64,000 nucleotides of DNA, taken from assembly GCA_910579685.1 (NCBI GenBank), contig CAJTVN010000022.1, positions 9,558 to 73,557 on the forward strand, in the 5' to 3' direction. Position numbers and translations under genes: made by a program. The notes under the pieces are model-generated. The model was not told the origin of the DNA, made no database searches, and was given only the letters and a program-made list of their open reading frames with translations. Shown here piece by piece: positions 17,355-26,355 of the stretch (the first letter of the stretch is position 1; each line of letters starts with the position of its first letter). The DNA is from an uncultured Lachnospiraceae bacterium. GTDB lineage: Bacteria > Bacillota > Clostridia > Lachnospirales > Lachnospiraceae.

Positions 17355-18206
17355 ATGAATGTTCAATGGTATCCGGGGCATATGACGAAAGCCAGACGGA
17401 TGATGGAGGAAAATTGTAAGCTGATTGATCTTGTGATTGAGCTCGTGGACGCAAGAGCCCCGATGAGCAGCCGGAATCCGGATATCGACGCTCTGGCCCG
17501 GAATAAATCCAGAATCATTCTGCTTAATAAGGCGGATCTGGCGGATCCGAAATGCAATGCGGCATGGACCGGATTTTTCAGGGAAAAGGGATTCCACATA
17601 CTGGAAATGAATTCCAGGACAGGAAGCGGCGTGAAGTCCATTCAGGGGCTTGTACAGGAAGCCTGCAGGGAAAAAATAGAACGGGACAGAAGGCGAGGAA
17701 TCAAAAACCGTCCGGTAAGGGCCATGGTGGTTGGGATTCCCAACGTGGGAAAGTCTACCTTTATCAATGCGTTCGCGGGACGGGCCTGCACCAAAACCGG
17801 AAATAAACCGGGAGTTACCAAGGGAAAACAGTGGATCCGTCTGAGCCAGAGCCTGGAGCTTTTAGACACGCCCGGAATTCTCTGGCCCCGTTTTGAAAAC
17901 CAGGCTGTGGGAGAGAGGCTTGCCATGATCGGCTCCGTCAATGATGAGATTCTGCACGTGGATGAGCTTGCGTTTTCACTGATCGGGTATCTGGAACGGG
18001 AATACCCGGGTCTGCTCACAAAGCGGTACGGAATCCAGAATACGGGGGATGCCGTTCATCTGCTGGAGGAGATCTGTGTAAACAGACATTGCTACCTGAA
18101 GGGACAGGAGCCGGATTTGGGACGGGCGTCCCGCATGGTGGTGGAAGATTTCCGGAGCGGCAGAATTGGAAAAATTACATTGGAACATCCGGAGGAATGG
18201 CTGTGA
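17355..18206 (+). CDS. rbgA: Ribosome biogenesis GTPase RbgA (YlqF)
   Basis: 283 residues with circularly permuted GTPase motifs: G4 LLNKADL comes before G1 GIPNVGKST and G3 DTPGILWP. The N-terminus MNVQWYPGHMTKARRMM is diagnostic. RbgA acts in late 50S assembly, with L16 and L6. The stop overlaps the start of the second lepB by 4 bases (GTGA). Confidence 0.97.
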   Translation: MNVQWYPGHMTKARRMMEENCKLIDLVIELVDARAPMSSRNPDIDALARNKSRIILLNKADLADPKCNAAWTGFFREKGFHILEMNSRTGSGVKSIQGLVQEACREKIERDRRRGIKNRPVRAMVVGIPNVGKSTFINAFAGRACTKTGNKPGVTKGKQWIRLSQSLELLDTPGILWPRFENQAVGERLAMIGSVNDEILHVDELAFSLIGYLEREYPGLLTKRYGIQNTGDAVHLLEEICVNRHCYLKGQEPDLGRASRMVVEDFRSGRIGKITLEHPEEWL

Positions 18207-18742
18207 AAAGGACATTAAAGGAAATATTCAGTACAAGCTTGTATCTGCTGATCGTATTGGCGCTGACCTTTCTGGTGGTGACTTATGTGGGGCAGAGAAC
18301 AAAGGTAAGTGGCAGCTCCATGGAGCCGACTTTAAGCGATGGCGATAATCTGATCGTGGATAAGATTTCCTACCGCTTTTCAGAGCCGGAGCGTTTTGAC
18401 ATTATCGTATTTCCCTTCCGCTATGCGGAGAAGACCTATTACATCAAACGGATTATCGGACTGCCCGGGGAAACCGTTTATATTGATGACAGCGGAAACA
18501 TCTATATAGACGGTGAGCTGCTTGCGGAGTCCTACGGCAAAGAGCCGATCACGGATCCGGGAAGAGCTTATGAGCCGATCACGCTCGGGGAAAACGAGTA
18601 CTTTGTCATGGGCGATAACCGGAATAACAGTTCGGACAGCAGGGATCCTGCGGTTGGGAATATTTACCGAAATGAATTTATCGGAAAGGCCTGGATGCGG
18701 ATATGGCCTCTTAACCAGGTGGAAATGATTCAGCATCAGTAA
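18203..18742 (+). CDS. lepB: Signal peptidase I (second copy)
   Basis: 179 residues. Membrane segment ~12-30, catalytic serine in SGSSMEPTL (S39), lysine in YYIKRIIGLPGE (K82), and MGDNRNNSSDSRDP. I choose GTG 18203: GGAGG is 7 bases upstream and the start gives a GTGA overlap with rbgA. ATG 18197 is two codons earlier but sits one base from the ribosome site. The two signal peptidases are clearly paralogues, and the catalytic residues are intact in both. Confidence 0.94.
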   Translation: MKRTLKEIFSTSLYLLIVLALTFLVVTYVGQRTKVSGSSMEPTLSDGDNLIVDKISYRFSEPERFDIIVFPFRYAEKTYYIKRIIGLPGETVYIDDSGNIYIDGELLAESYGKEPITDPGRAYEPITLGENEYFVMGDNRNNSSDSRDPAVGNIYRNEFIGKAWMRIWPLNQVEMIQHQ

Positions 18743-18757
18743 GCAGGGGTATTGTTT

Positions 18758-19519
18758 ATGGAACAAAAGAGCATCAGGCAGATTCGTGAGATTTTGCAGG
18801 CGGCAAAAACCAGGGAGCTGCCTGATTTTATAAGAACCTACGGACAGGATGAGAGAGCGGGAGTGGCAAGTCTTGTGGATCTGGCGCAGAAGCGTCTTTC
18901 CGGCTATGAAAAAGAGCTGGAACGCACAAAGCGGATGAAGGCTTACGAGAGGGAATATGAATGCCTCGGGTTAATCTGCGGCATAGACGAGGTCGGGCGG
19001 GGGCCTCTTGCCGGCCCCGTGGTAGCCGGAGCTGTAATTCTTCCAAAAGATTGTGACATTTTATATCTTAATGATTCCAAGCAGCTCTCCGAAAAAAAGA
19101 GAGAGGAGCTGTTTGAAGTGATTATGGAAAAGGCCGTTTCCACAGGTCTTGGCTTTGTGACGCCGCAGAAAATTGACGAGATCAATATTCTGCAGGCCAC
19201 GTATGAGGCCATGCGGGAGGCCATATCCGGACTGACACCCCAGCCGGACGTTCTCCTGAATGACGCGGTTACCATACCGGGAGTGAAAATCCGCCAAATA
19301 CCGATTATCAAGGGAGATGCAAAGAGCGTATCCATTGCCGCCGCAAGTATTATTGCCAAAGTGACAAGGGACCGCCTGATGGTGGAATATGACCAGGTGT
19401 TTCCGGAATACGGCTTTGCTTCCAACAAAGGCTACGGAGCCGCCGCACACATCGAGGCCTTGAGAAAGTATGGCCCCACGCCGATTCACAGAAAGAGCTT
19501 CATCAAAAATTTGATCTAA
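18758..19519 (+). CDS. rnhB: Ribonuclease HII
   Basis: 253 residues. Removes RNA from RNA-DNA hybrids, including single misincorporated ribonucleotides. The catalytic block CGIDEVGRGPLAGPVVAGAV starts at ~75; LNDSKQLSEKKRE and the later ASIIAKVTRDRLM also fit. The N-terminal ~70 residues are a helical extension seen in Firmicute RNase HII. ATG 18758 is chosen over an in-frame TTG six bases before. Confidence 0.96.
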   Translation: MEQKSIRQIREILQAAKTRELPDFIRTYGQDERAGVASLVDLAQKRLSGYEKELERTKRMKAYEREYECLGLICGIDEVGRGPLAGPVVAGAVILPKDCDILYLNDSKQLSEKKREELFEVIMEKAVSTGLGFVTPQKIDEINILQATYEAMREAISGLTPQPDVLLNDAVTIPGVKIRQIPIIKGDAKSVSIAAASIIAKVTRDRLMVEYDQVFPEYGFASNKGYGAAAHIEALRKYGPTPIHRKSFIKNLI

Positions 19520-19537
19520 CCCCAGGAGGTTCTGTTT

Positions 19538-21175
19538 ATGAGACTTTCCTCACTGTTTACACAGGGCAGCCAGCCCCATGCAGAGGGAAGCGGAAAGGAA
19601 ATCTCCGCTTCCACTCTGGAGAGAAACTTAAATAACGGTATCAGAGAAATTGCGGGAAGAGCCCAGGGACAGTCTGTCACCGGCGAGGTGATCGAGAAAA
19701 ACGGCAGCGACATCCTGCTTTCCATAGGAAAGGATCAGCTTCTTCGGGCCAGACTCGACGGAAATCTTCCCATAGAAACCGGGCAGCTGATGACGTTTGC
19801 CATTTTAAAGAATGCGAAAGGCTCCAAAGTTCTGCTCAGTCCCCTGTTTGCCAATACGGCAAATGATCCCAGCATTTCAAGAGCGCTGCAGATGGCGGGG
19901 CTGCCGCAGACGCCCGCAACGGTTAAGATGGTACAGACAATGATGCTGGAGGGAATGTCCATTGACAAAAACTCCCTGGCCCAGATGATGCGGCTGATGA
20001 GCCAGAATCCCCAGGCGGGAGTGGAAACACTGATCCAGCTCACACGTCTTGGAATTCCGGTCACGGAAAACAGCCTTTTCCAGATGGAGGCTTACAAAAA
20101 CCTGCAGCATCAGATGACCCAGGGCCTTCTTGAAATAGCGGATGCGCTTCCGGAGACTCTTTCACAGCTGGCATCCTCGGGAAAAGCGGAGGAAGGAATC
20201 GTTCTCTGCCGGGAGTTTCTTGCGCTTCTTACCGGGGAAAATGGAGGGGAAGACGTCTCTGCGCCCGGGGAAGTCGTACCGGAGAAGGTGTTGTCGGATA
20301 TGGATACCCAATCAGTCAGGGAAGGCGTGGCAGGAGCGCCGGAAACGATCTTTGAGAAAACAGGGCTTTCGGAGCATGAGCTTGTAAGCTTTGCGGATCA
20401 GATAAAACAAGCGGGCGTGCCCGAGGAGCTGGTGCGCCGCTTTACCTCGGGAGAAATTTCCTCCAGGGAGCTGCTTGGAAAGCTGAAGGATCTGATCCAG
20501 GAGCGGGAGAGCGTGGGGGAAGCCAGAGTGTTTGAACCGCTGCTTCGGGGAAAGGAATTTCACACGCTGCTGCGGCAGGAGATGGGAAAACAGTGGCTGC
20601 TCACCCCTGAGGATGTGGCCCGGGAGGGCAAAGTGGAGGAGCTGTACCAGAGGCTGAGCAGCCAGCTTGGACGCCTTGGCCGGGCGCTGGAACAGAATTC
20701 CGCCGTTGGAACGCCTCTTGCCAGGGCGGTACAGACCATGTCTGGCAATATCGATTTTATGAACCAGCTCAATCAGATGTTTACCTATGTGCAGCTGCCC
20801 CTCAAAATGCAGGGGAAGGATACAAACGGCGAGCTTTATGTCTATACGAACAAGAAAAACCTTGCCAAAAAGGATGGGGAGGTCAGTGCGCTTCTCCACC
20901 TTGACATGGAACATCTCGGCAGTGTGGACGTACATGTGTCGCTGCGGGAAAATAAGGTTTCCACCAAATTCTATCTGAGAGACGAAGAGGCTCTCGATTT
21001 CATTGCGGAACATATCGATCTGTTGAATGAAAGGCTGAATAAAAGGGGCTATACCATGAATGCGTCTTTTGTCAATAAGGGAGAAGAAGGGCCTGAGACC
21101 GTGATGGAGGAAATTCTCAAGCAGGGCAAAAATATATCGGTTTTGTCAGGCCGTTCTTTTGACGCAAGGGCGTAA
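19538..21175 (+). CDS. FliK-like protein with C-terminal hook-length-control domain
   Basis: 545 residues. The first ~370 are helical and low in aromatic residues, with Gln- and Leu-rich stretches. Residues ~415-520 match the FliK C-terminal domain (LPLKMQGKDTNGELYVYTNK, LLHLDMEHLGSVDVHVSL, RLNKRGYTMN). In flagellar systems this part contacts FlhB to switch export specificity; the next gene encodes an FlhB-C-like protein. The same pair (ylqG-ylqH) occurs beside rnhB in Bacillus. No flagellar structural gene is in the window, so the role is unknown. Confidence 0.85.
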   Translation: MRLSSLFTQGSQPHAEGSGKEISASTLERNLNNGIREIAGRAQGQSVTGEVIEKNGSDILLSIGKDQLLRARLDGNLPIETGQLMTFAILKNAKGSKVLLSPLFANTANDPSISRALQMAGLPQTPATVKMVQTMMLEGMSIDKNSLAQMMRLMSQNPQAGVETLIQLTRLGIPVTENSLFQMEAYKNLQHQMTQGLLEIADALPETLSQLASSGKAEEGIVLCREFLALLTGENGGEDVSAPGEVVPEKVLSDMDTQSVREGVAGAPETIFEKTGLSEHELVSFADQIKQAGVPEELVRRFTSGEISSRELLGKLKDLIQERESVGEARVFEPLLRGKEFHTLLRQEMGKQWLLTPEDVAREGKVEELYQRLSSQLGRLGRALEQNSAVGTPLARAVQTMSGNIDFMNQLNQMFTYVQLPLKMQGKDTNGELYVYTNKKNLAKKDGEVSALLHLDMEHLGSVDVHVSLRENKVSTKFYLRDEEALDFIAEHIDLLNERLNKRGYTMNASFVNKGEEGPETVMEEILKQGKNISVLSGRSFDARA

Positions 21176-21205
21176 AATACTGGATCACGGGAGGAGAGGT
21201 TTCAG

Positions 21206-21496
21206 ATGAAGGAAAAAAAGGAAAAGCCAAAACAGGCCATAGCCCTTTCCTATAATCCGCAGGAAGATGCGCCCAAGGTGATCGCATCCGGAAAGGGCGC
21301 ACTGGCGGAGCGTATCATAGAAAGGGCTAAGGAGGCTGACGTCCCGATACACCGGGACGATTCCCTGGCGGATACCCTGTCAAGACTGGATATCGGAGAG
21401 ATGATTCCGCCGGAGCTTTACGAGGTGGTTGCGGAGATTCTTGTCTTTGTGGATGCCATGGATAAGATCAAGGCAAAGATGAACCGAAAGAAATAA
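21206..21496 (+). CDS. FlhB C-terminal-domain-like protein (YlqH type)
   Basis: 96 residues matching the cytoplasmic FlhB/EscU switch domain without its membrane part: AIALSYNP, APKVIASGKGALAERI, VPIHRDDSLADTL, IPPELYEVVAEIL. The autocleavage motif NPTH of FlhB is absent (NPQE instead), so the self-cleavage that drives the export switch is not expected. It follows the FliK-like gene by 30 bases, with GGAGAGG before its ATG, so the two are co-expressed and probably bind each other. Confidence 0.88.
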   Translation: MKEKKEKPKQAIALSYNPQEDAPKVIASGKGALAERIIERAKEADVPIHRDDSLADTLSRLDIGEMIPPELYEVVAEILVFVDAMDKIKAKMNRKK

Positions 21497-21511
21497 ATAA
21501 GGAGCGCGGAT

Positions 21512-21913
21512 TTGAACAATCATAACAATGCAAGCAGCGTCAGCCTCGGAAAGGCCTATGAGGAAAAAGCCGCCGCCTTTCTTGCAAAAAGAGGATTTCA
21601 GGTTCTTGAGAGAAATTTCAGGTGCAGGCAGGGTGAGGTGGATCTCGTGGGAGTCCATGAGGGCTGTCTTGTTTTTGTGGAAGTAAAGTATCGGAAAAAC
21701 AGGACAAGCGGAATGCCGGAGGAAGCGGTCGGAGAGGGAAAGCAGAGGAAAATCTGCCGAGTCTCCGATTATTTTCGTATCAGGCATCCCGAATACTGCG
21801 CAATGCAGGTTCGCTATGATGTGATCGCTGTCTGCGCAGAGGAAACCAGATGGTACAAAAATGCGTTTTTTTACCATGTGAAAGGAGCTTCGGGGAGTGA
21901 GGCTTTTTGGTGA
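21512..21913 (+). CDS. yraN: YraN/UPF0102 family endonuclease-like protein
   Basis: 133 residues with a PD-(D/E)XK nuclease core: GEVDLVGVHEG supplies the Asp and VFVEVKYRK the E-X-K. The function of the family is unsettled; some studies link it to recombination or repair. Start is TTG 21512, with AAGGAG at 8-base spacing; no ATG lies near the N-terminus. It often follows rnhB in bacteria, as here. Confidence 0.9.
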   Translation: MNNHNNASSVSLGKAYEEKAAAFLAKRGFQVLERNFRCRQGEVDLVGVHEGCLVFVEVKYRKNRTSGMPEEAVGEGKQRKICRVSDYFRIRHPEYCAMQVRYDVIAVCAEETRWYKNAFFYHVKGASGSEAFW

Positions 21914-21944
21914 GAAAGGCCGAGTCTGGAAAGGATGGAAATGC

Positions 21945-22826
21945 ATGGGGATCGAAAGGAAAGACAGAGAATCTGAGAAACTGAAAAGAAAGGGCGGGAT
22001 ACCTGTCCTGCAGCGCCACAGAATGGGTGAGACAGAGTATCTTGTATTTCCGGGGCTTGAGGGCACCGGCATGGTGAGGCATCTGTTTTCCACCAGAATC
22101 GGAGGAGTAAGCAGGGGAATCTACGCTTCCATGAATCTGAGCTATTCCAGGGGGGACGAGAGGGAAGCGGTGGATGAGAATTTCAGGAGAATCGCCGCTG
22201 TATTTGACAGTACGCCGGATCATATCGTGTGTTCTGACCAGACGCATACCACGAACATAAGGAGGGTTACGTCTGGGGATGCGGGAAAGGGCGTGACAAG
22301 AGAAAAGGATTATACGGATGTGGACGGTCTGATCACGGATGAACCGGGACTGATTCTCGCCACCTTTTATGCGGACTGCGTGCCCATCTTTCTTGCGGAT
22401 CCGGATAAGCGCGCCATCGGGCTGTTTCATTCCGGATGGAAGGGAACGGCCGGCAGGATGGGAGAGAGGGCGCTTATCGCCATGAGAGAGGCTTTTGGAA
22501 CGCACCCGGAGCATGTAAAGGCCGCAATCGGACCTTCCATCTGTCAGGACTGCTATGAGGTAGGAAACGAAGTCGCTTCCGTGTTTGCCGGGCTTTTTGG
22601 GAGCGATTCTCATTTGATATTAAAGCCCGGCAAAGAGGAAGGAAAATATCAGCTCAGCCTGTGGGAAGCCAACCGCAGAATCCTGCTTGAGGCCGGCGTT
22701 CTGCCGGAAAACCTGGAGGTGACGGATCTTTGCACCTGCTGTAACAGCGGTTATCTGTTCTCCCACAGAGCAAGCCGGGGAAGAAGGGGAAACCTTGGCG
22801 CTTTCATGGAATTAATAAAATCTTAA
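21945..22826 (+). CDS. pgeF: Purine nucleoside phosphorylase-like protein YfiH/PgeF (laccase domain)
   Basis: About 293 residues. The zinc ligands appear in SDQTHTTNI, YADCVPIFL and GLFHSGWKGT, and the family block AIGPSICQDCYEVG is present. Family members act on purine nucleosides (phosphorolysis, deamination) and were formerly called polyphenol oxidases; a role in cell-wall quality control is reported. Two starts are possible: ATG 21945, used here, and GTG 21897, which overlaps yraN and has AAGGAG upstream. The extra 16 residues of the longer form look unlike protein. Confidence 0.92.
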   Translation: MGIERKDRESEKLKRKGGIPVLQRHRMGETEYLVFPGLEGTGMVRHLFSTRIGGVSRGIYASMNLSYSRGDEREAVDENFRRIAAVFDSTPDHIVCSDQTHTTNIRRVTSGDAGKGVTREKDYTDVDGLITDEPGLILATFYADCVPIFLADPDKRAIGLFHSGWKGTAGRMGERALIAMREAFGTHPEHVKAAIGPSICQDCYEVGNEVASVFAGLFGSDSHLILKPGKEEGKYQLSLWEANRRILLEAGVLPENLEVTDLCTCCNSGYLFSHRASRGRRGNLGAFMELIKS

Positions 22827-22896
22827 ACTTTTTGCTAACAAACACTTAAAAAACATGTGATTTACTTATACCAGACGGGAAAACGGAGGTGAGGAT

Positions 22897-23589
22897 ATGA
22901 TCAATATACTTGTCTGTGATGACGACAGGGAAATCGTGGATGCCATAGAAATCTATCTGAATCAGGAAGGTTATCAGATTTTTAAGGCTTACGACGGGGA
23001 ACAGGCGGTTCGGATGCTGAAGGAGCACAATATCCAGCTTTTGATTATCGATATTATGATGCCGAAGCTGGATGGAATCAGGGCCACCATCAAAATCAGG
23101 GAGAGCAGCAGTATCCCGATTATTTTCCTGTCCGCCAAGTCGGAGGATTCGGACAAAATTCTGGGCCTCAATATCGGTGCGGACGACTATGTGACCAAGC
23201 CTTTTAATCCACTGGAACTGGTGGCCCGGGTGAAATCCAATCTGCGCCGCTATACGCAGCTGGGGAATCTGAATGTTGAAAACAATGCGCTTTTTACCGC
23301 AGGCGGACTGTGTATCAATGACGATACCAAGGAAGTGACCGTGGATGGGGAGAGCGTGAAGCTGACCCCCATTGAATACAATATTCTTCTGCTTCTTGTC
23401 AAGAACCAGGGCAGAGTCTTTTCCATAGACCAGATTTATGAAAACATCTGGAATGAGGAAGCTATCGGCGCAGACAATACGGTGGCCGTCCACATCCGCC
23501 ATATCCGGGAAAAAATCGAAATCAATCCCAAGGAGCCCAGATATCTCAAGGTGGTGTGGGGCGTAGGATACAAAATTGAGAAACAATAG
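22897..23589 (+). CDS. OmpR-family response regulator
   Basis: 230 residues. Receiver domain with the acidic pocket DDD (8-10), phosphoacceptor D52 in IIDIMMPKLDG and the conserved Lys in YVTKPFNP. The C-terminal winged helix (~130-230) ends in RYLKVVWGVGYKIE. It is followed 13 bases later by its sensor kinase gene. GGAGG lies before the ATG, after an A+T-rich 70-base gap that probably holds the promoter. Confidence 0.96.
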   Translation: MINILVCDDDREIVDAIEIYLNQEGYQIFKAYDGEQAVRMLKEHNIQLLIIDIMMPKLDGIRATIKIRESSSIPIIFLSAKSEDSDKILGLNIGADDYVTKPFNPLELVARVKSNLRRYTQLGNLNVENNALFTAGGLCINDDTKEVTVDGESVKLTPIEYNILLLLVKNQGRVFSIDQIYENIWNEEAIGADNTVAVHIRHIREKIEINPKEPRYLKVVWGVGYKIEKQ

Positions 23590-23602
23590 GGGGGATTACG
23601 TT

Positions 23603-26260
23603 ATGAGCAAAGAGTTTGAGAACGATCTGGAAATACAGGAACCGGAAGGCGGGGACGGGGAGGAAACACAGGAGAGAGAGAGAGAACGAAGAAAAGGGGC
23701 TTCGCAGAGAAGATCCGCAAGGGCCGGTGCGGGGAGGGGCTTTCTGCATTTTCTTCAGCATCTGTGTTTTGCGGGCGCTGTCCTTGCTCTGTTTCTTTTC
23801 CTTTTTGGGGGGCTGGTGGAGGTGCATACCAAAAACGGGACGTCCATCTATCAGCTTTCCCTGCGAGATACGGACACGGCGTTTGAGGATTCGGAGATTT
23901 TCAACCGGATGCTGGGGCAGAGCGTATCCGATATCATCTGCTACGGCACGATTCGAAGCCAGATGGAGACGGACGGGGTGTTTGATCCGGAAAAGCAGGT
24001 GGATGTGACGGCTTTTGCCAACCGCTATGAACCCATCCCAAAGGAATATATCACGGCAAGGTACTATCTGGACGATCTGATCAAGTGGGCGCAGAGCGGG
24101 CTGGAATACAACGAGGTTTACCTGTCGGCGCAGGAAGCGGACCAGTTCCTTTCCCGGTACCGCACCGTGACCGTCGTGGAGGATGAGGATTATGAAAAGG
24201 GAATGGCCAGTTATCTGAACAGCGATATGCAGAGCCATACCACGGTGGTGGACGTGTCGGGCAATCTTCTGCCCGAGGACGGCGGCAGTATCCGGGATGA
24301 TGTGAACGCCACGATCCTCTATAATCGTTACCGCTCTGTGGAGGGCAAAAATATCGAGAATTATGTGTCTTCGTGGAACGAGTACTATGAGCTTCGCGAC
24401 AATCTGGCAAAAGCGGCGCAGGATCTGGATATTAATTACCAGGAGTATCTGAAATACAGGGAGTACTACGATGAAAGCGACAGCAACGTAGTCTACTATA
24501 TCCGCAGAACCGTGGGAGGAAAAACGGAGATATACAGTAACCAGAAGGTGTCCGCACAGAGTCTTTCCGCATTGGAGCGGAATCTGAAAGAGCAATGCGG
24601 AAAATATATTATTTATAACCCCTACGACATGATATATGAGACAAACACGCTCGTCCGGGAGGATACGGTCAGGCATGTGCTCGGGGGATATGATTATTCC
24701 TATCCGGAGGATACGCAGATCCTGGTGGGAGTGAGAACCGCTTTGACGCCCGGAGACGCCTTTGCGGATCTTTCCGACAAATACAATCGCTATTCCCCCT
24801 ATATGTGGCAGTATCTTGCAACGGCCGTGGTGCTTGGAATCTTTTACGTGGGGATTCTTGCCATGCTGACGATTCTGGAAGGCAGGGCGGGCAGGCTGGA
24901 AAACGGGAAAATACGGATCCGGCTGCGCAGGGAGGACAAAATTCCCACGGAGCTCATGGCATTTTTCGGCGCTGCGGCGGCGATCGCCTTTTTCCTGATA
25001 GTTGGAACCATCCAAAACAACGTATATGTACCGGAGCTGTCCGGAAACTATGCGGCGCTCGTTCTCATCTGTCTGTTTGCCCTGCTTGTGAGCCTCGTCT
25101 TCTCCTTTGTGTACTACAGCTTTGTCAGGAGAGTGAAAGCCGGGACTCTGTGGAGGGACAGCCTGGTTAAGAGATTGGGCGGCTTTGCAAAAAAGGAAGC
25201 TCTCTATTTTTACGATCACTCGGCAGTGGTCCTTCGAACCTGGATTCCCTATGGCGGCTTTTTGCTTCTCCATGTGCTTTTGGTCGTTATCGGGCTTGTA
25301 TTTGAGGCCGAGGTGTTTATCCTCATGCTTCTTCTGATAGGGGTCATTGATCTGTTTGTCGGCGTGGTTCTATATCGGATGGCCCTGGACCGGCAGAAAA
25401 TTCTGGAGGGGATTAAGCGTATCAACTCAGGAGACATGGAGCATAAGATTGACGAGAGCCAGCTTCACGGCGATAATCTGGTGCTTGCACGGGAAGTAAA
25501 CGGGATCGGAGAGGGCATCCGCAACGCCGTTGCAACCAGTATGAAAGATGAGAGATTAAAGGCAGATCTGATCACCAATGTCTCCCATGATATTAAAACC
25601 CCCCTTACCTCTATTATTAACTATGTGGATTTGATTAAGAGGGAAAATATAGACGATTCCAGGGTGAAGGAGTACGTGGAGGTGCTGGACGCAAAATCTC
25701 AGAGGCTCAAGCAGCTTACGGACGATCTGGTGGAGGCTTCCAAGATCTCTTCCGGCAACATCGTGCTCCAGTGGGAAAAGATCAATCTGGTAGAACTGCT
25801 GAACCAGACCATCGGAGAGTTCTCGGAGAAGTTTGAGCAGAAAGCGCTGGTTCCCGTGTTCCGCTGTAAGAAAAACAATCTTGTGATTGAGGCGGACAGC
25901 CGCAGAATCTGGCGGGTGATTGAGAATCTTTTTAACAATATCTGTAAGTATGCCCTGGAGGGAACCCGGATCTATATCGATCTTTCAGAGTTTCCCAAAA
26001 AGGAGGCGGCCAGCCGGGTGGAGCTGTCGATCCGGAATATTTCCAAGAATCCCGTGATGGTGGATTCTGACGAGCTGACGGAGCGGTTTATACGGGGAGA
26101 CGAGTCGAGGACCACGGAGGGAAGCGGGCTGGGACTTTCCATAGCCAAGAACCTGACAGAGGCGATGCGGGGAAAATTTGAGATTGTGGTGGACGGTGAT
26201 CTGTTCAAGGTCATCCTGACGTTTCCGTTGTTTTTGGAAATAAAACCCGGAAATCTGTAA
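23603..26260 (+). CDS. Sensor histidine kinase with large extracytoplasmic domain
   Basis: 885 residues. A 45-residue charged tail precedes membrane segment 1 (~47-70). An outside domain reaches about 410, rich in Tyr and acidic residues and unlike a PAS or Cache domain that I can name. Four or five membrane segments follow, then a linker. The kinase core has VSHDIKTPLTS with phosphoacceptor H662, then the GHKL ATPase with N-box NLFNNICKYA and SGLGLSIAKNL. The ligand is unknown. ATG 23603 follows GGGGGG; a TTG 27 bases upstream overlaps the regulator. Confidence 0.94.
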   Translation: MSKEFENDLEIQEPEGGDGEETQERERERRKGASQRRSARAGAGRGFLHFLQHLCFAGAVLALFLFLFGGLVEVHTKNGTSIYQLSLRDTDTAFEDSEIFNRMLGQSVSDIICYGTIRSQMETDGVFDPEKQVDVTAFANRYEPIPKEYITARYYLDDLIKWAQSGLEYNEVYLSAQEADQFLSRYRTVTVVEDEDYEKGMASYLNSDMQSHTTVVDVSGNLLPEDGGSIRDDVNATILYNRYRSVEGKNIENYVSSWNEYYELRDNLAKAAQDLDINYQEYLKYREYYDESDSNVVYYIRRTVGGKTEIYSNQKVSAQSLSALERNLKEQCGKYIIYNPYDMIYETNTLVREDTVRHVLGGYDYSYPEDTQILVGVRTALTPGDAFADLSDKYNRYSPYMWQYLATAVVLGIFYVGILAMLTILEGRAGRLENGKIRIRLRREDKIPTELMAFFGAAAAIAFFLIVGTIQNNVYVPELSGNYAALVLICLFALLVSLVFSFVYYSFVRRVKAGTLWRDSLVKRLGGFAKKEALYFYDHSAVVLRTWIPYGGFLLLHVLLVVIGLVFEAEVFILMLLLIGVIDLFVGVVLYRMALDRQKILEGIKRINSGDMEHKIDESQLHGDNLVLAREVNGIGEGIRNAVATSMKDERLKADLITNVSHDIKTPLTSIINYVDLIKRENIDDSRVKEYVEVLDAKSQRLKQLTDDLVEASKISSGNIVLQWEKINLVELLNQTIGEFSEKFEQKALVPVFRCKKNNLVIEADSRRIWRVIENLFNNICKYALEGTRIYIDLSEFPKKEAASRVELSIRNISKNPVMVDSDELTERFIRGDESRTTEGSGLGLSIAKNLTEAMRGKFEIVVDGDLFKVILTFPLFLEIKPGNL

Positions 26261-26275
26261 ACGGATCTCCGGACG

Positions 26276-26320
26276 AAAAAAGCTGTTCCGGGCGTGTCAG
26301 CGCTTTGGAACAGCTTTTTG
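26276..26320. terminator. Strong bidirectional terminator
   Basis: AAAAAGCTGTTCC pairs with GGAACAGCTTTTT (to 26319) around a 17-base loop. It separates the convergent kinase and prs genes and has A and T tracts on both sides. Confidence 0.93.
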
Positions 26321-26355
26321 AATACCGTTTTCGGGAGGAATACAGACTCAGGGGA

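Noticed and set aside
19538..21496. Start of a flagellar operon
   Set aside because: Only FliK-C and FlhB-C-like genes occur, in a housekeeping context, with no structural, rod, hook or motor gene.
23546..25273. 575-codon open frame on the minus strand opposite the sensor kinase
   Set aside because: Its residues follow the complement of a clear kinase gene, with no ribosome site and no recognisable domain; G+C-rich codon bias produces such shadows.
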